DNA of 64,000 nucleotides from a virus. Each line of letters starts with the position of its first letter. Position 1 is the stretch's first letter. The notes below the pieces were generated by a model that was given only the letters and a program-made list of their open reading frames with translations, searched no databases and was not told the DNA's origin. Shown in pieces: positions 17,794 through 24,015 of this stretch. The position numbers were made by a program, and so were the translations under genes. The stretch spans positions 1 to 64,000 of IMG/VR virus record IMGVR_UViG_3300010885_078967, one strand, 5' to 3'.

Positions 17794-18387
17794 TTAGTTT
17801 TTTAAATCTTCAAAATCGTTGTAAATATGCTGGTATGTTTGTCCAGCTTCCTCAGTTTGAGGTGTAAAATATTCTGATGTTATAGCTGTATTTTTAGCTT
17901 TTTCTCCAGCAGCATTAATCTGATCATTAAAATCGTCAATTTGATCACGATTAGGATTTCTTAAACTAGATAGTTCATGATCTAGTTGATCGAGCAATGA
18001 TGTATCACCATTACGTCTTGCTTCCATTTTCTGTCTCATTAATGAATGACGTTTTTTATTAAACTCAGGTTCCGCATGCAACTCATTCATTTTAGCTCTT
18101 AACGGTTGTGTTACTGGCCACATGATGTTTTGATGGAAAAACAAACTTAATGTTTGTAGTAGCTTTGATAATTTTTTATCACGATGTTCACCAGATGGTC
18201 CTATTCCATGTTTATTCATCGTATATAAAGATAGATAAGACACTTTATCAGCTAATTCTTTTAAAGTTATCGGTTTACCAGTTCTAGTGTCGGTGGTAAT
18301 CGATTGCAAAAACTCTTCAATTGTATTGAAGTTTGGTTCTGCAAGTTCGTAACTCTCGTTAAAATAAAATTGACTAAATGTTATCAT
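17794..18387 (-). CDS. Unknown protein with capsid-targeting-like N-terminus
   Basis: 197 residues. Starts MITFSQFYFNESYE, the same pattern as its neighbours, with a possible gp21 cut after Glu. The rest is helical and charged, with NKKRHSLMRQKMEARRNGD in the middle. No family recognised. Likely another packaged protein, on the opposite strand to the main group. Confidence 0.55.
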   Translation of the reverse strand: MITFSQFYFNESYELAEPNFNTIEEFLQSITTDTRTGKPITLKELADKVSYLSLYTMNKHGIGPSGEHRDKKLSKLLQTLSLFFHQNIMWPVTQPLRAKMNELHAEPEFNKKRHSLMRQKMEARRNGDTSLLDQLDHELSSLRNPNRDQIDDFNDQINAAGEKAKNTAITSEYFTPQTEEAGQTYQHIYNDFEDLKN

Positions 18388-18444
18388 CTATGTTATTTAT
18401 TTAATGCAGGGGTTTTACGTGATTAACCTGCAACCACTTTTAAC

Positions 18445-19461
18445 TTACTTATTGTAAATATCAAGTAAGTTAAACTTGAGATTTGGTCCATTAGTAAAGA
18501 TTTCACCAGCAGATTTATTCAAGCGCATTGCAGTATCATTACCAATAACACTACGTTCATGACTTGCAAGATTGGTAGCAAGGTTGAATACATCATATAG
18601 ATTTTCATCTGTATAAATAAACTTCTGACGTTTTGCGCTAAAGTTATCAACTGAATGACCAGCGTTATGGAAGTCAGCAACAATACTTGAATATTGAGGC
18701 ATAAAACGTTCACGAGATTCTTTATTAAGTTGACTTGCAACACAATTGACTTCATATAGAGAGGCTCGAGCATTTCGTAGAGCATCAACGCGAGGTTTAA
18801 CACTGCTAATTATACTATCGTTATTAGCGAATTTCAAAAATTGCTTACCGATATTCTTACTAACAGCTGCCACACGATATGCAAGTTGCTCACGAGTAGT
18901 CATACCATTTGTGCACATAAGACGCAAAAAGTAATTTGCAAATTGCTGACTTGCGTGACCAATAATAGAGGTTGCTCCGAACTTCCAAAGATCACCGAGG
19001 CCGCAATTAATATCATCACCACCAACAGTATGCACTTCTACATTACACGTTTCGCTATTCCATTCGATACGTTGCAGGTTGTGATTAATATTTTCGTCAA
19101 TAGTATTGAAGAGCTCATCAAGACGTTCATCAAAATTGAGTTGAGTATTTTCTTTTACGTTAGAATTAACTAGCGTATTAACGTTATTATTGTGATCAAC
19201 AATACAGGTAAACTGCTTATTTTTATCAATAGTATTCAATGCGGTACGAATTGAATCCCAATTTTCTGCTGGCTTTGCAAAAATCTCTTTTGAAAGATTT
19301 GTACGAATACCGATTGCATCCATAATTCGCCTGGTATTGGTCGTTGAGTACTTATCAGCGATAATAAGTCGATTATGCTCACATGTAATATGCTGAGTAT
19401 TAAAAGGTACGATTGTGTGTTGCTTTACTTTGTCTTTTACTTGTTCTAATGTATTTGTCAT
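18445..19461 (-). CDS. DUF932-like protein
   Basis: 338 residues. The centre (FGATSIIGHASQQFANYFLRLMCTNGMTTREQLAYRVAA) has the conserved R-x-x-CTNGM signature of the DUF932/phage-plasmid-like family. The flanks are helical. The family's role is unknown. A GGAAAT-type promoter lies 34 bp upstream, giving one of the few genes here with a normal leader. Confidence 0.5.
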   Translation of the reverse strand: MTNTLEQVKDKVKQHTIVPFNTQHITCEHNRLIIADKYSTTNTRRIMDAIGIRTNLSKEIFAKPAENWDSIRTALNTIDKNKQFTCIVDHNNNVNTLVNSNVKENTQLNFDERLDELFNTIDENINHNLQRIEWNSETCNVEVHTVGGDDINCGLGDLWKFGATSIIGHASQQFANYFLRLMCTNGMTTREQLAYRVAAVSKNIGKQFLKFANNDSIISSVKPRVDALRNARASLYEVNCVASQLNKESRERFMPQYSSIVADFHNAGHSVDNFSAKRQKFIYTDENLYDVFNLATNLASHERSVIGNDTAMRLNKSAGEIFTNGPNLKFNLLDIYNK

Positions 19462-19495
19462 ATATTTTGTAGTAATTGTTTTGTTACTTACTACT

Positions 19496-19511
19496 ATTAT
19501 AATGTATTTCC
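19496..19511 (-). promoter_or_regulatory. GGAAAT-N4-TATAAT promoter
   Basis: Minus strand: GGAAAT at 19506-19511, 4 bp, TATAAT at 19496-19501. First of six identical arrangements between 19 and 26 kb. A TGGAAC at -35 distance is also present. Confidence 0.6.
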
Positions 19512-19567
19512 TTTAGAGTTCCACTATTGTTTTAAATTTTGATCTAACACCAAACATAAATAATGAT

Positions 19568-19654
19568 ATGAATGTCCTTGAAATATTAGAAATGTTTTTA
19601 GGACTTTTTTGCATTACTGCAATCTTCATCGCTATAGCAAAAGTTTTGCCTTAG
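19568..19654 (+). CDS. Tiny membrane protein A
   Basis: 28 residues: a short polar start then one hydrophobic stretch (MFLGLFCITAIFIAIAKVLP). One membrane helix is predicted. It is followed 17 bp later by a similar 26-residue frame, which supports both being real. No ribosome site or promoter is obvious. Confidence 0.4.
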   Translation: MNVLEILEMFLGLFCITAIFIAIAKVLP

Positions 19655-19671
19655 CTTGAACTGCAGTCCTT

Positions 19672-19752
19672 ATGGACTATTTATTTATAATTTTAGGAAT
19701 TTTTGGCATTGCGTTGGGCTTGTACCTCATTGCAACAGCCAACCATCAATGA
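19672..19752 (+). CDS. Tiny membrane protein B
   Basis: 26 residues, MDYLFIILGIFGIALGLYLI then ATANHQ. Its helix resembles that of the preceding gene (LGxFxI...I..A), so the two look like tandem copies. It overlaps the end of the convergent gene at 19746-20528 by 7 bp. Possible roles include holin-like or exclusion peptides, but nothing fixes this. Confidence 0.4.
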   Translation: MDYLFIILGIFGIALGLYLIATANHQ

Positions 19753-20528
19753 TGTTGTTGCACCTGTTCATACAGTGCAATTAAATTTTTCATGTCAGTG
19801 GTGTGATGATCAACTGCAAGTTTGTATCCGTGCTGTTCAGAACCACCCTGCGGCGCACCTCCAAGATAATCTGCTGGAGAGTATTCAATGCTGTTAGCAT
19901 ATGCTTTTTCTTTTTTCTTTTCACCCATTTCACTCTTGACAACCTTGATTGCATCGTTGATAACTGAATCAATAGTGCTTATTATTTCTCGATCACCGTG
20001 AAATAACCCTTTATCTATCATTTTTTCAGCAGGGTACAATACTCTTGGTTCACCCATTGCGTTTTTAAAATAAATGTCACCGGCTGAATGATATTTAGGA
20101 TCTTTTAAAAACTCCATGGCTTTGTCTAGAGGGTGCTGCACAAATTGTTCGACATCTTCTGGTGTAAAATTTTTATTACTTGGAAATTTATCTAATAGTG
20201 TTTCTTGTACATAATCTGCAAATGTATCCCCATCTTTTGCAACATAATTCACAATTGCTTTTGCTAATTCATCATTTATTTTGATTGAACTCAATTGTTG
20301 ATTTGCTTTTTGTGCAAATATTTTTGCGTTATCACTAGTGGTAATAGTCGAAAAAATATTATACCAATCGCCTTTTTTAAATCTACCAATGTTGATTGTA
20401 GCACCTTTTAATCCGCTGCCAACAGATGAAAGTCTTTTTGCTGCAGGTAAAGCTTGTATTGGTTTAGCAAAAGAAGCTATCAATGTACCAATCATTTTTT
20501 TGAGAATATTTCTGCGTGAATCCATCAT
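19746..20528 (-). CDS. Unknown protein with twin-arginine-like N-terminus
   Basis: 260 residues. It begins MMDSRRNILKKMIGTLIASF, which fits the Tat motif S-R-R-x-hydrophobic-L-K followed by a weakly hydrophobic stretch and an ALPAA site. No redox or catalytic motif is recognised downstream. A late TATAAATA box ends 5 bp before the ATG. It could be exported by the host Tat system or could simply be a virion protein with a basic N-terminus. Flanked by a short direct repeat. Confidence 0.55.
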   Translation of the reverse strand: MMDSRRNILKKMIGTLIASFAKPIQALPAAKRLSSVGSGLKGATINIGRFKKGDWYNIFSTITTSDNAKIFAQKANQQLSSIKINDELAKAIVNYVAKDGDTFADYVQETLLDKFPSNKNFTPEDVEQFVQHPLDKAMEFLKDPKYHSAGDIYFKNAMGEPRVLYPAEKMIDKGLFHGDREIISTIDSVINDAIKVVKSEMGEKKKEKAYANSIEYSPADYLGGAPQGGSEQHGYKLAVDHHTTDMKNLIALYEQVQQHH

Positions 20529-20533
20529 GCATA

Positions 20534-20541
20534 TATTTATA
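20534..20541 (-). promoter_or_regulatory. Late promoter TATAAATA
   Basis: Minus-strand TATAAATA with 5 bp to the ATG at 20528. Confidence 0.55.
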
Positions 20542-20595
20542 TAAAAATTTGTTAGATTTTAAATTTATAAATACCTCATTGCAACTGCCAGATGA

Positions 20596-20838
20596 TCATA
20601 TATCGAAGAACCCTTCAGCTTTAAGATATTTTTCAACTTTCATAAAGAAATTAATGTCTTGCAATGAGGGGTAATCCACATACTCTTTAGAAATATCACT
20701 GCCCTCAAAATCTAAGGATGCAATGTATTGTAATGTTAGATTTAAATTTGCTCTACATTTTCGTCCATGAAAATCAAATACTATGTTTCTTCGTAAACAC
20801 TTGTTGAGCATTTGTTGTAATGTTTCTTCTTCTTTCAT
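20596..20838 (-). CDS. Unknown small protein
   Basis: 80 residues from ATG 20838 (MKEEETLQQML); the longer frame begins inside a tRNA-Leu gene. Charged, with FDFHGRKCRANLNLTLQYIASLDFEG in the middle. No family recognised. Lies directly downstream of the tRNA array on the same strand. Confidence 0.55.
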   Translation of the reverse strand: MKEEETLQQMLNKCLRRNIVFDFHGRKCRANLNLTLQYIASLDFEGSDISKEYVDYPSLQDINFFMKVEKYLKAEGFFDI

Positions 20839-20847
20839 GTAGTAAAT

Positions 20848-20924
20848 TGGTACCCTGAGTCGGATTCGAACCGACAACACACGGATCTTAAATCCGATGC
20901 ATCTACCAATTGTGCTACCAGGGC
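20848..20924 (-). tRNA. tRNA-Leu(UAA), short variable loop
   Basis: Acceptor GCCCTGG/TCAGGGT, Leu-type D-arm (GCA..TTGGTAGA..TGC), anticodon loop TTTAAGA, T-loop TTCGAAT, A73 and CCA. The variable region has only 5 bases (GTGTT) where tRNA-Leu normally has a long arm. Confidence 0.8.
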
Positions 20925-20932
20925 ATTGAAAG

Positions 20933-21007
20933 TGGTTCTCTTGGATGGTAATGCTCCATCTTAGATCGCTTCACAGGCGATGACATTACTTTTATGATAC
21001 GAAGAGA
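20933..21007 (-). tRNA. tRNA-His(GUG), variant T-loop
   Basis: Acceptor TCTCTT/AAGAGA, anticodon arm ATCGC-CTGTGAA-GCGAT (GUG), T-stem GATGG/CCATC with loop AGCATTA instead of TTCRANY, A73 and CCA. The D-loop has A18 G19. Standard tRNA searches may miss it. Confidence 0.65.
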
Positions 21008-21016
21008 TTTTGAAAG

Positions 21017-21091
21017 TGGTACCTGGTGCGGGAATCGAACCCACATAAAGGCTTTAGAAGAGCCTTGTCCTATCCGTTGAACGAACCAGGC
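21017..21091 (-). tRNA. tRNA-Arg(UCU)
   Basis: Acceptor GCCTGGT/ACCAGGT, anticodon loop CTTCTAA, canonical D- and T-loops, A73, encoded CCA. Reads AGA, a favoured Arg codon in AT-rich genes. Confidence 0.93.
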
Positions 21092-21099
21092 ATTTAAAT

Positions 21100-21174
21100 T
21101 GGAGCGCAATCAGGGAATCAAACCCTGCTAAGCGATTTTGCAGACCGCCACCTACATCAGCTGGCTCATTGCGC
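21100..21174 (-). tRNA. tRNA-Cys(GCA), A19/U56 variant
   Basis: Acceptor GCGCAAT/ATTGCGC, anticodon loop CTGCAAA, T73 (the Cys identity base) and CCA. T-loop is TTTGATT (U56) and the D-loop reads G18 A19. Confidence 0.85.
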
Positions 21175-21534
21175 ATTTGAAAATTGTTGACACTCTATTG
21201 AGTAGCTAATTCAACGAGTGCCTCAGAAACCATTCAATGAGCTTGTGCAAGCGCACCCAGTCAGACGTGAATCTGAACAGCCAAAGTGCCAGGAACAGCA
21301 ACGAAACTGACAGTTAGTTGAATATTTCTGAATATCGATAGCCGGTGAGGTATCCAAGAGTATCTGGTCTATCTACAGATCCCTCTCTGCCCATTCTCCG
21401 TTTGTAATATACACTTCATAATGCTTCCGTCCAGTATTATCATACTTTGCATTGCAATGCATTTCAGGTCTTACCCGGCCCCTCACATTATTTTCTCATT
21501 ACACGCAACCTGCGTCTTTCCTTACTATCAAAAT
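21175..21534. other. 360-bp gap in the tRNA array
   Basis: No convincing tRNA or gene found. It holds small inverted repeats, including a perfect 14-bp palindrome TGCATTGCAATGCA at 21448-21461. Confidence 0.5.
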
Positions 21535-21609
21535 TGGTGGAGCGTAAGGGATTCGAACCCTTTCTTCAACCGTGCAAGGATCATGTGCTACCATTATCAC
21601 TAACGCCCC
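21535..21609 (-). tRNA. tRNA-Ala(UGC)
   Basis: Acceptor GGGGCGT/ACGCTCC with the G3-U70 pair that marks alanine tRNAs, anticodon loop CTTGCAC, canonical T-loop, A73 and CCA. Several anticodon-stem pairs are G-U. Confidence 0.88.
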
Positions 21610-21615
21610 ATAAAA

Positions 21616-21690
21616 TGGTACCCGAAGTAGGATTCAAACCTACAACAATCCGCGTGTAAGGCGGGCGCTCTATCGTTGAGCTATTCGGGC
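21616..21690 (-). tRNA. tRNA-Val(UAC), A19/U56 variant
   Basis: Acceptor GCCCGAA/TTCGGGT, anticodon loop CTTACAC, A73, CCA. T-loop TTTGAAT with U56; D-loop AACGATA with G18 A19. Confidence 0.87.
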
Positions 21691-21697
21691 AATTTAC

Positions 21698-21895
21698 CTA
21701 CTCTGAAACTTTTGTCTCTTTACGAGCATTTTTCTCTGCTGTAATTTCATTACGACGAGCTTTAGCTAGTACGATAATCTCTTGTAGACGCTTTCGTGCG
21801 TTTGTACTTGCAGATGATTTACCGTTGATGAATTTTTCATCATCAATTGCAAAAGCTTCAGTTAGTTCTTTAAGTTGGTCATATGTTTTTGTCAT
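21698..21895 (-). CDS. Histone H1-like (Hc1 type) small protein
   Basis: 65 residues: MTKTYDQLKELTEAF, then FINGKSSASTNARKRLQEI and a Lys/Arg/Glu-rich end. The TYDQLK...G....ST.ARK.L.EI pattern matches small Hc1-like nucleoproteins common in phages. Such proteins may bind DNA. A promoter with TTGATT, 16 bp, TATAAT ends 5 bp before its ATG, so it is probably made separately from the surrounding tRNAs. Confidence 0.55.
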   Translation of the reverse strand: MTKTYDQLKELTEAFAIDDEKFINGKSSASTNARKRLQEIIVLAKARRNEITAEKNARKETKVSE

Positions 21896-21900
21896 ACTTT

Positions 21901-21928
21901 ATTATAATATCTTTCCTATCTGAATCAA
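21901..21928 (-). promoter_or_regulatory. Promoter of the Hc1-like gene
   Basis: Minus strand: TTGATT (21923-21928), 16 bp, TATAAT (21901-21906), with GGAAAG 4 bp upstream of the -10. It combines both promoter types seen here. 5 bp to the ATG. Confidence 0.65.
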
Positions 21929-21937
21929 CTATTAAAT

Positions 21938-22012
21938 TGGCTCCCCAGGTACGGTTCGAACGTACGACATGACGGTTAACAGCCGTCCGCTCTACCACTG
22001 AGCTACTGGGGA
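21938..22012 (-). tRNA. tRNA-Asn(GUU)
   Basis: Acceptor TCCCCAG/CTGGGGA, anticodon loop CTGTTAA, canonical D- and T-loops, G73 (Asn identity) and CCA. Its 5' end overlaps the stop of the upstream gene. Confidence 0.94.
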
Positions 22013-22350
22013 TTTTTATCTGCAACAATATATATTCTGTCTAATTGTTGTTCAACTAAAATTTTGTTTAAATCTTCTCTGTATATTTTACACAATGCAA
22101 AAACTCTATCGAGCATTCTATTTGCATTGGTAATCATCTTATGTGACTCAAAGCTGTAGATGCAATCATGAACTCGATGCATTCTAATACACCCAAATTC
22201 AGTTGCCTCGTTATCGAGTTTTTCAAAAAGTTCTTCAATTGATTTAATATGACCCCAATCTAGAGAATAAGGAATTCCTGTAAACTTACACTGATGCTCA
22301 ACTATCTCTTTGATTTTACTTTTATTGATAACGAAGATTGGTTGTTTCAT
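22003..22350 (-). CDS. Unknown protein inside the tRNA array
   Basis: 115 residues, MKQPIFVINKSKIKEIVEHQ at the start and LVEQQLDRIYIVADKNPQ at the end. No family recognised. Its stop codon lies inside the acceptor arm of tRNA-Asn, so the mRNA must be cut when the tRNA is processed. It is placed between tRNA-Met and tRNA-Asn. Confidence 0.6.
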   Translation of the reverse strand: MKQPIFVINKSKIKEIVEHQCKFTGIPYSLDWGHIKSIEELFEKLDNEATEFGCIRMHRVHDCIYSFESHKMITNANRMLDRVFALCKIYREDLNKILVEQQLDRIYIVADKNPQ

Positions 22351-22355
22351 AAAAT

Positions 22356-22429
22356 TGGATGCAGGTCGGGAATCGCACCGCGCTCTATGGGTTATGAGCC
22401 CAGAATGGTCACTAGACCACTTACCTGCA
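22356..22429 (-). tRNA. tRNA with CAU anticodon (Met or Ile2), variant T-loop
   Basis: Acceptor TGCAGGT/ACCTGCA, anticodon loop CTCATAA, CCA encoded. T-loop region TGCGATT has G55 C56 and the T-stem is weak; the D-loop has A18 G19. T73 is unusual for Met, so tRNA-Ile2 (lysidine type) is possible. Confidence 0.65.
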
Positions 22430-22438
22430 ATTTGAAAT

Positions 22439-22516
22439 TGGCAGAGCTGATGGGTGCTGCCCCCACTCTATATCTCGCTCGACAGGCGAGTGTCAATGCT
22501 GTTTGACTTCAGCTCT
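22439..22516 (-). tRNA. tRNA-Asp(GUC), variant T-loop
   Basis: Acceptor AGAGCTG/CAGCTCT, D-stem GTCA/TGAC, anticodon arm CTCGC-CTGTCGA-GCGAG, G73 (Asp identity) and CCA. T-stem GTGGG/CCCAT with loop GGCAGCA; D-loop AACAGCAT has A18 G19. Confidence 0.8.
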
Positions 22517-22525
22517 ATTTGAAAT

Positions 22526-22602
22526 TGGTAACGGCGACGGGGATCGAACCCGCGGTCTTCACGTTGAAAGCGTGACGATTTAACCAACTAATCTACACCG
22601 TC
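22526..22602 (-). tRNA. tRNA-Glu(UUC)
   Basis: Acceptor GACGGTG/CGCCGTT, anticodon arm TCACG-CTTTCAA-CGTGA, canonical loops, A73, CCA. Confidence 0.93.
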
Positions 22603-22623
22603 ATTTAAATTAATTACTCTTTT

Positions 22624-22639
22624 ATTATAACTTATTTCC
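22624..22639 (-). promoter_or_regulatory. GGAAAT-N4-TATAAT promoter inside the tRNA array
   Basis: Minus strand GGAAAT (22634-22639), 4 bp, TATAAT (22624-22629), 22 bp before tRNA-Glu. No TTGA -35 box. Confidence 0.6.
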
Positions 22640-22648
22640 TTTTGAAAT

Positions 22649-22725
22649 TGGTCATCCCAGAGGTAGTTGCAACCTCACCATACCGGATTAAAAGTCCGGT
22701 GCCGGTCTACTGTGGCTTTAGGATG
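22649..22725 (-). tRNA. tRNA-Lys(UUU), variant T-loop
   Basis: Acceptor CATCCTA/TGGGATG, anticodon arm CCGGA-CTTTTAA-TCCGG, A73, CCA. T-stem GAGGT/ACCTC with loop TGCAACT; D-loop ACAGTAGA with A18 G19. Confidence 0.82.
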
Positions 22726-22734
22726 TTTTGAAAT

Positions 22735-22808
22735 TGGTGCCTCTAGCTGGAATCGAACCAGCGTTTATCGCGTATGAAACGATCATTCTACCATTGAATT
22801 ATAGAGGC
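22735..22808 (-). tRNA. tRNA-Met(CAU)
   Basis: Acceptor GCCTCTA/TAGAGGC, anticodon loop TTCATAC, canonical loops, A73, CCA. The paired G1-C72 argues for an elongator, not an initiator. Confidence 0.9.
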
Positions 22809-22817
22809 TTTTGAAAT

Positions 22818-22892
22818 TGGCAGCTCCCCCAAGACTCGAACTTGGACTAAAAGATTCAAAATCTTCTGTGCTAACCATTACACTAAGGAGCC
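22818..22892 (-). tRNA. tRNA-Gln(UUG)
   Basis: Acceptor GGCTCCT/GGGAGCT, anticodon loop TTTTGAA, canonical loops, G73, CCA. Confidence 0.92.
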
Positions 22893-22901
22893 ATTTGAAA
22901 T

Positions 22902-22978
22902 TGGTACCCGTAGAGGGATTCGAACCCCCAACATTATGATCCTAAATCATATGCATCTACCAGTTGTGCTATACGGGC
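22902..22978 (-). tRNA. tRNA-Leu(UAG), short variable loop
   Basis: Acceptor GCCCGTA/TACGGGT, Leu-type D-arm as in the UAA isoacceptor, anticodon arm TATGA-TTTAGGA-TCATA, T-loop TTCGAAT, A73, CCA. Variable region only 5 bases (ATGTT). Confidence 0.82.
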
Positions 22979-22987
22979 ATTTGAAAT

Positions 22988-23064
22988 TGGTACTCTCGGA
23001 GGTAGTTGCAACCTCATCATATCCGGTTAAGAGCCGGGTGCCGATCTACTGTAGCATCGAGAGT
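22988..23064 (-). tRNA. tRNA-Lys(CUU), variant T-loop
   Basis: Acceptor ACTCTCG/CGAGAGT, anticodon loop CTCTTAA, A73, CCA, T-loop TGCAACT and D-loop ACAGTAGA as in tRNA-Lys(UUU). The two Lys genes look like diverged copies. Confidence 0.8.
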
Positions 23065-23072
23065 ATTTGAAA

Positions 23073-23147
23073 TGGTGGCGCATCAGGCTTTTCACCCTTC
23101 CTCTGGCACCAGTGTGGCCAGCGTGCTTTACCTTACACTATTGCGCG
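23073..23147 (-). tRNA. Degenerate tRNA-like gene, anticodon unclear
   Basis: It keeps the array spacer, a CGCGCAA/ATGCGCC acceptor with mismatched ends, a clean D-arm (GTGT..GCAC) and ACCA end. The anticodon stem CTGGC/GCCAG encloses 9 bases and the T-arm is weak. It may be a decayed tRNA. Confidence 0.4.
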
Positions 23148-23151
23148 GAAA

Positions 23152-23226
23152 TGGTACCTCATAGAAGATTCGAACTCCTACTTTTTCGTTCGTAGCGAAA
23201 CGTGCTTTCCATTACACTAACGAGGC
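23152..23226 (-). tRNA. tRNA-Arg(ACG)
   Basis: Acceptor GCCTCGT/ATGAGGT, anticodon arm TTTCG-CTACGAA-CGAAA, canonical loops, A73, CCA. A34 would need deamination to inosine by the host to read all CGN codons. Confidence 0.9.
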
Positions 23227-23234
23227 ATTTAAAA

Positions 23235-23310
23235 TGGCACCCGGTGTGGGAATCGAACCCACCCACTCAGATTTGGAGTCTAAGTCGCCAGCCTTGGAAC
23301 ATTACCGGAT
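23235..23310 (-). tRNA. tRNA-Trp(CCA)
   Basis: Acceptor ATCCGGT/ACCGGGT, anticodon loop CTCCAAA, canonical T-loop, G73 (Trp identity), CCA. Confidence 0.9.
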
Positions 23311-23316
23311 ATAAAT

Positions 23317-23390
23317 TGGTCCTTCTGGCAGGAATTGAACCTGCGTCGCTGCCTTATCAAGACAGAGCTAAACCACTCAGCTACAGAAGG
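23317..23390 (-). tRNA. tRNA-Ile(GAU)
   Basis: Acceptor CCTTCTG/CAGAAGG, anticodon arm CTGTC-TTGATAA-GGCAG, T-loop TTCAATT, A73, CCA. Confidence 0.92.
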
Positions 23391-23401
23391 TTTGAAATTT
23401 G

Positions 23402-23473
23402 CACCCCTAGTTGGATTTGCACCAACGTCTATGGTTTATCGGTCCATTGCTAAAGCTGCTCAGCTACAGGGGC
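23402..23473 (-). tRNA. tRNA-like gene, GAU in anticodon position
   Basis: Acceptor GCCCCTG/TAGGGGT, T-stem GTTGG/CCAAC with variant loop TGCAAAT, D-loop with A18 G19. The anticodon loop CCGATAA has C33 instead of U33 and its stem ends in a mismatch; the 3' end reads GCAA, not CCA. Possibly decayed. Confidence 0.45.
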
Positions 23474-23564
23474 ATTTGAAATTGTAGGATGGTTGCGAGG
23501 TTTTACCCGAAACGCCTCACCATCAGTCTTTCGGCCACACACTAGCATTGCTGCTCTACAAAAA
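23474..23564 (-). other. Structured non-tRNA element in the array
   Basis: TGTAG/CTACA ends enclose a long hairpin: GATGGT pairs with ACCATC and GAGG with CCTC, then GTTT with AAAC. It has tRNA size and spacing but no tRNA arms. Could be a non-coding RNA or a badly decayed tRNA. Confidence 0.4.
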
Positions 23565-23658
23565 TGGAGGAGAGCTGCGGTCCTGCCCCGCACACCTCTT
23601 TTTAGGAAGTGCGTGATGTTTAGCAAACATCCCTAGCGCCTTGTCTAGTTAACTCTCC
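23565..23658 (-). tRNA. tRNA-Ser(GCU), variant T-loop
   Basis: Acceptor GGAGAGT/GCTCTCC, D-stem CTAG/CTAG, anticodon arm GATGT-TTGCTAA-ACATC, long variable arm (GCACTTCC..GAGGTGTGC), T-stem TGCGG/CCGCA with loop GGCAGGA, CCA encoded. D-loop ACAAGGCG with A18 G19. Confidence 0.8.
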
Positions 23659-23749
23659 ATATGGGCCGGTCTTTGGTAAGTTTTCGCTATGCGAAGGTTT
23701 CTTTCTAAGTGCCTTTTTATCGGGTATGCTCCGGGCCGATCTTATAAAC
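23659..23749. other. Array spacer with hairpin, no clear tRNA
   Basis: It contains a strong small hairpin (TTCGC-TAT-GCGAA) and GC-rich ends (GGGCCGG / CCGGGCC) that do not pair as an acceptor. No tRNA could be folded. Confidence 0.4.
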
Positions 23750-23826
23750 TGGTCAGGATAGCGAGATTTGAACTCGCGCTTCTAGATCCCAAATCTAGTG
23801 TGCTACCAGGCTACAACTATATCCTG
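23750..23826 (-). tRNA. tRNA-Pro(UGG), copy 1
   Basis: Acceptor CAGGATA/TATCCTG, Pro-type D-arm (GCCTGGTAGC), anticodon arm CTAGA-TTTGGGA-TCTAG, T-loop TTCAAAT, A73, CCA. Confidence 0.9.
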
Positions 23827-23931
23827 TTGAAAATTAATTAGGCTGATGTGCTTATTCCGCTATCTATGCATCAATAATCAATATCTGGCTCCCACACACA
23901 TCATAAATGGCCATTGACCTGCCGCCTAAAT
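23827..23931. other. Array spacer, no clear tRNA
   Basis: About 105 bp. A 7-bp inverted repeat TGATGTG/CACATCA (minus strand) encloses 46 bases with no recognisable arms. Confidence 0.4.
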
Positions 23932-24008
23932 TGGTCAGGATAGTTGGATTCGAACCAACGACCACTCACTTCCAAGGCGAGTGCGCTACCAGACTGCGCT
24001 ATATCCTG
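23932..24008 (-). tRNA. tRNA-Pro(UGG), copy 2
   Basis: Same acceptor stem as copy 1, anticodon arm CTCGC-CTTGGAA-GTGAG, T-loop TTCGAAT, A73, CCA. Probably a duplicate that has diverged in the arms. Confidence 0.9.
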
Positions 24009-24015
24009 TTGAAAT

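Larger units (their letters stand above)
19722..20590. repeat. Direct repeat (about 18 bp) flanking the 260-residue gene
   Basis: TACCTCATTGCAAC-A-GCC at 19722-19740 recurs with one change (A to T) at 20572-20590, both in plus orientation. The first copy encodes YLIATA of tiny membrane protein B; the second reads the same residues but has no open frame upstream. The gene at 19746-20528 lies between them. Confidence 0.6.

Noticed and set aside
23073-23147. Calling this a functional tRNA
   Set aside because: The acceptor ends do not pair, the anticodon loop is 9 bases and the T-arm is weak.
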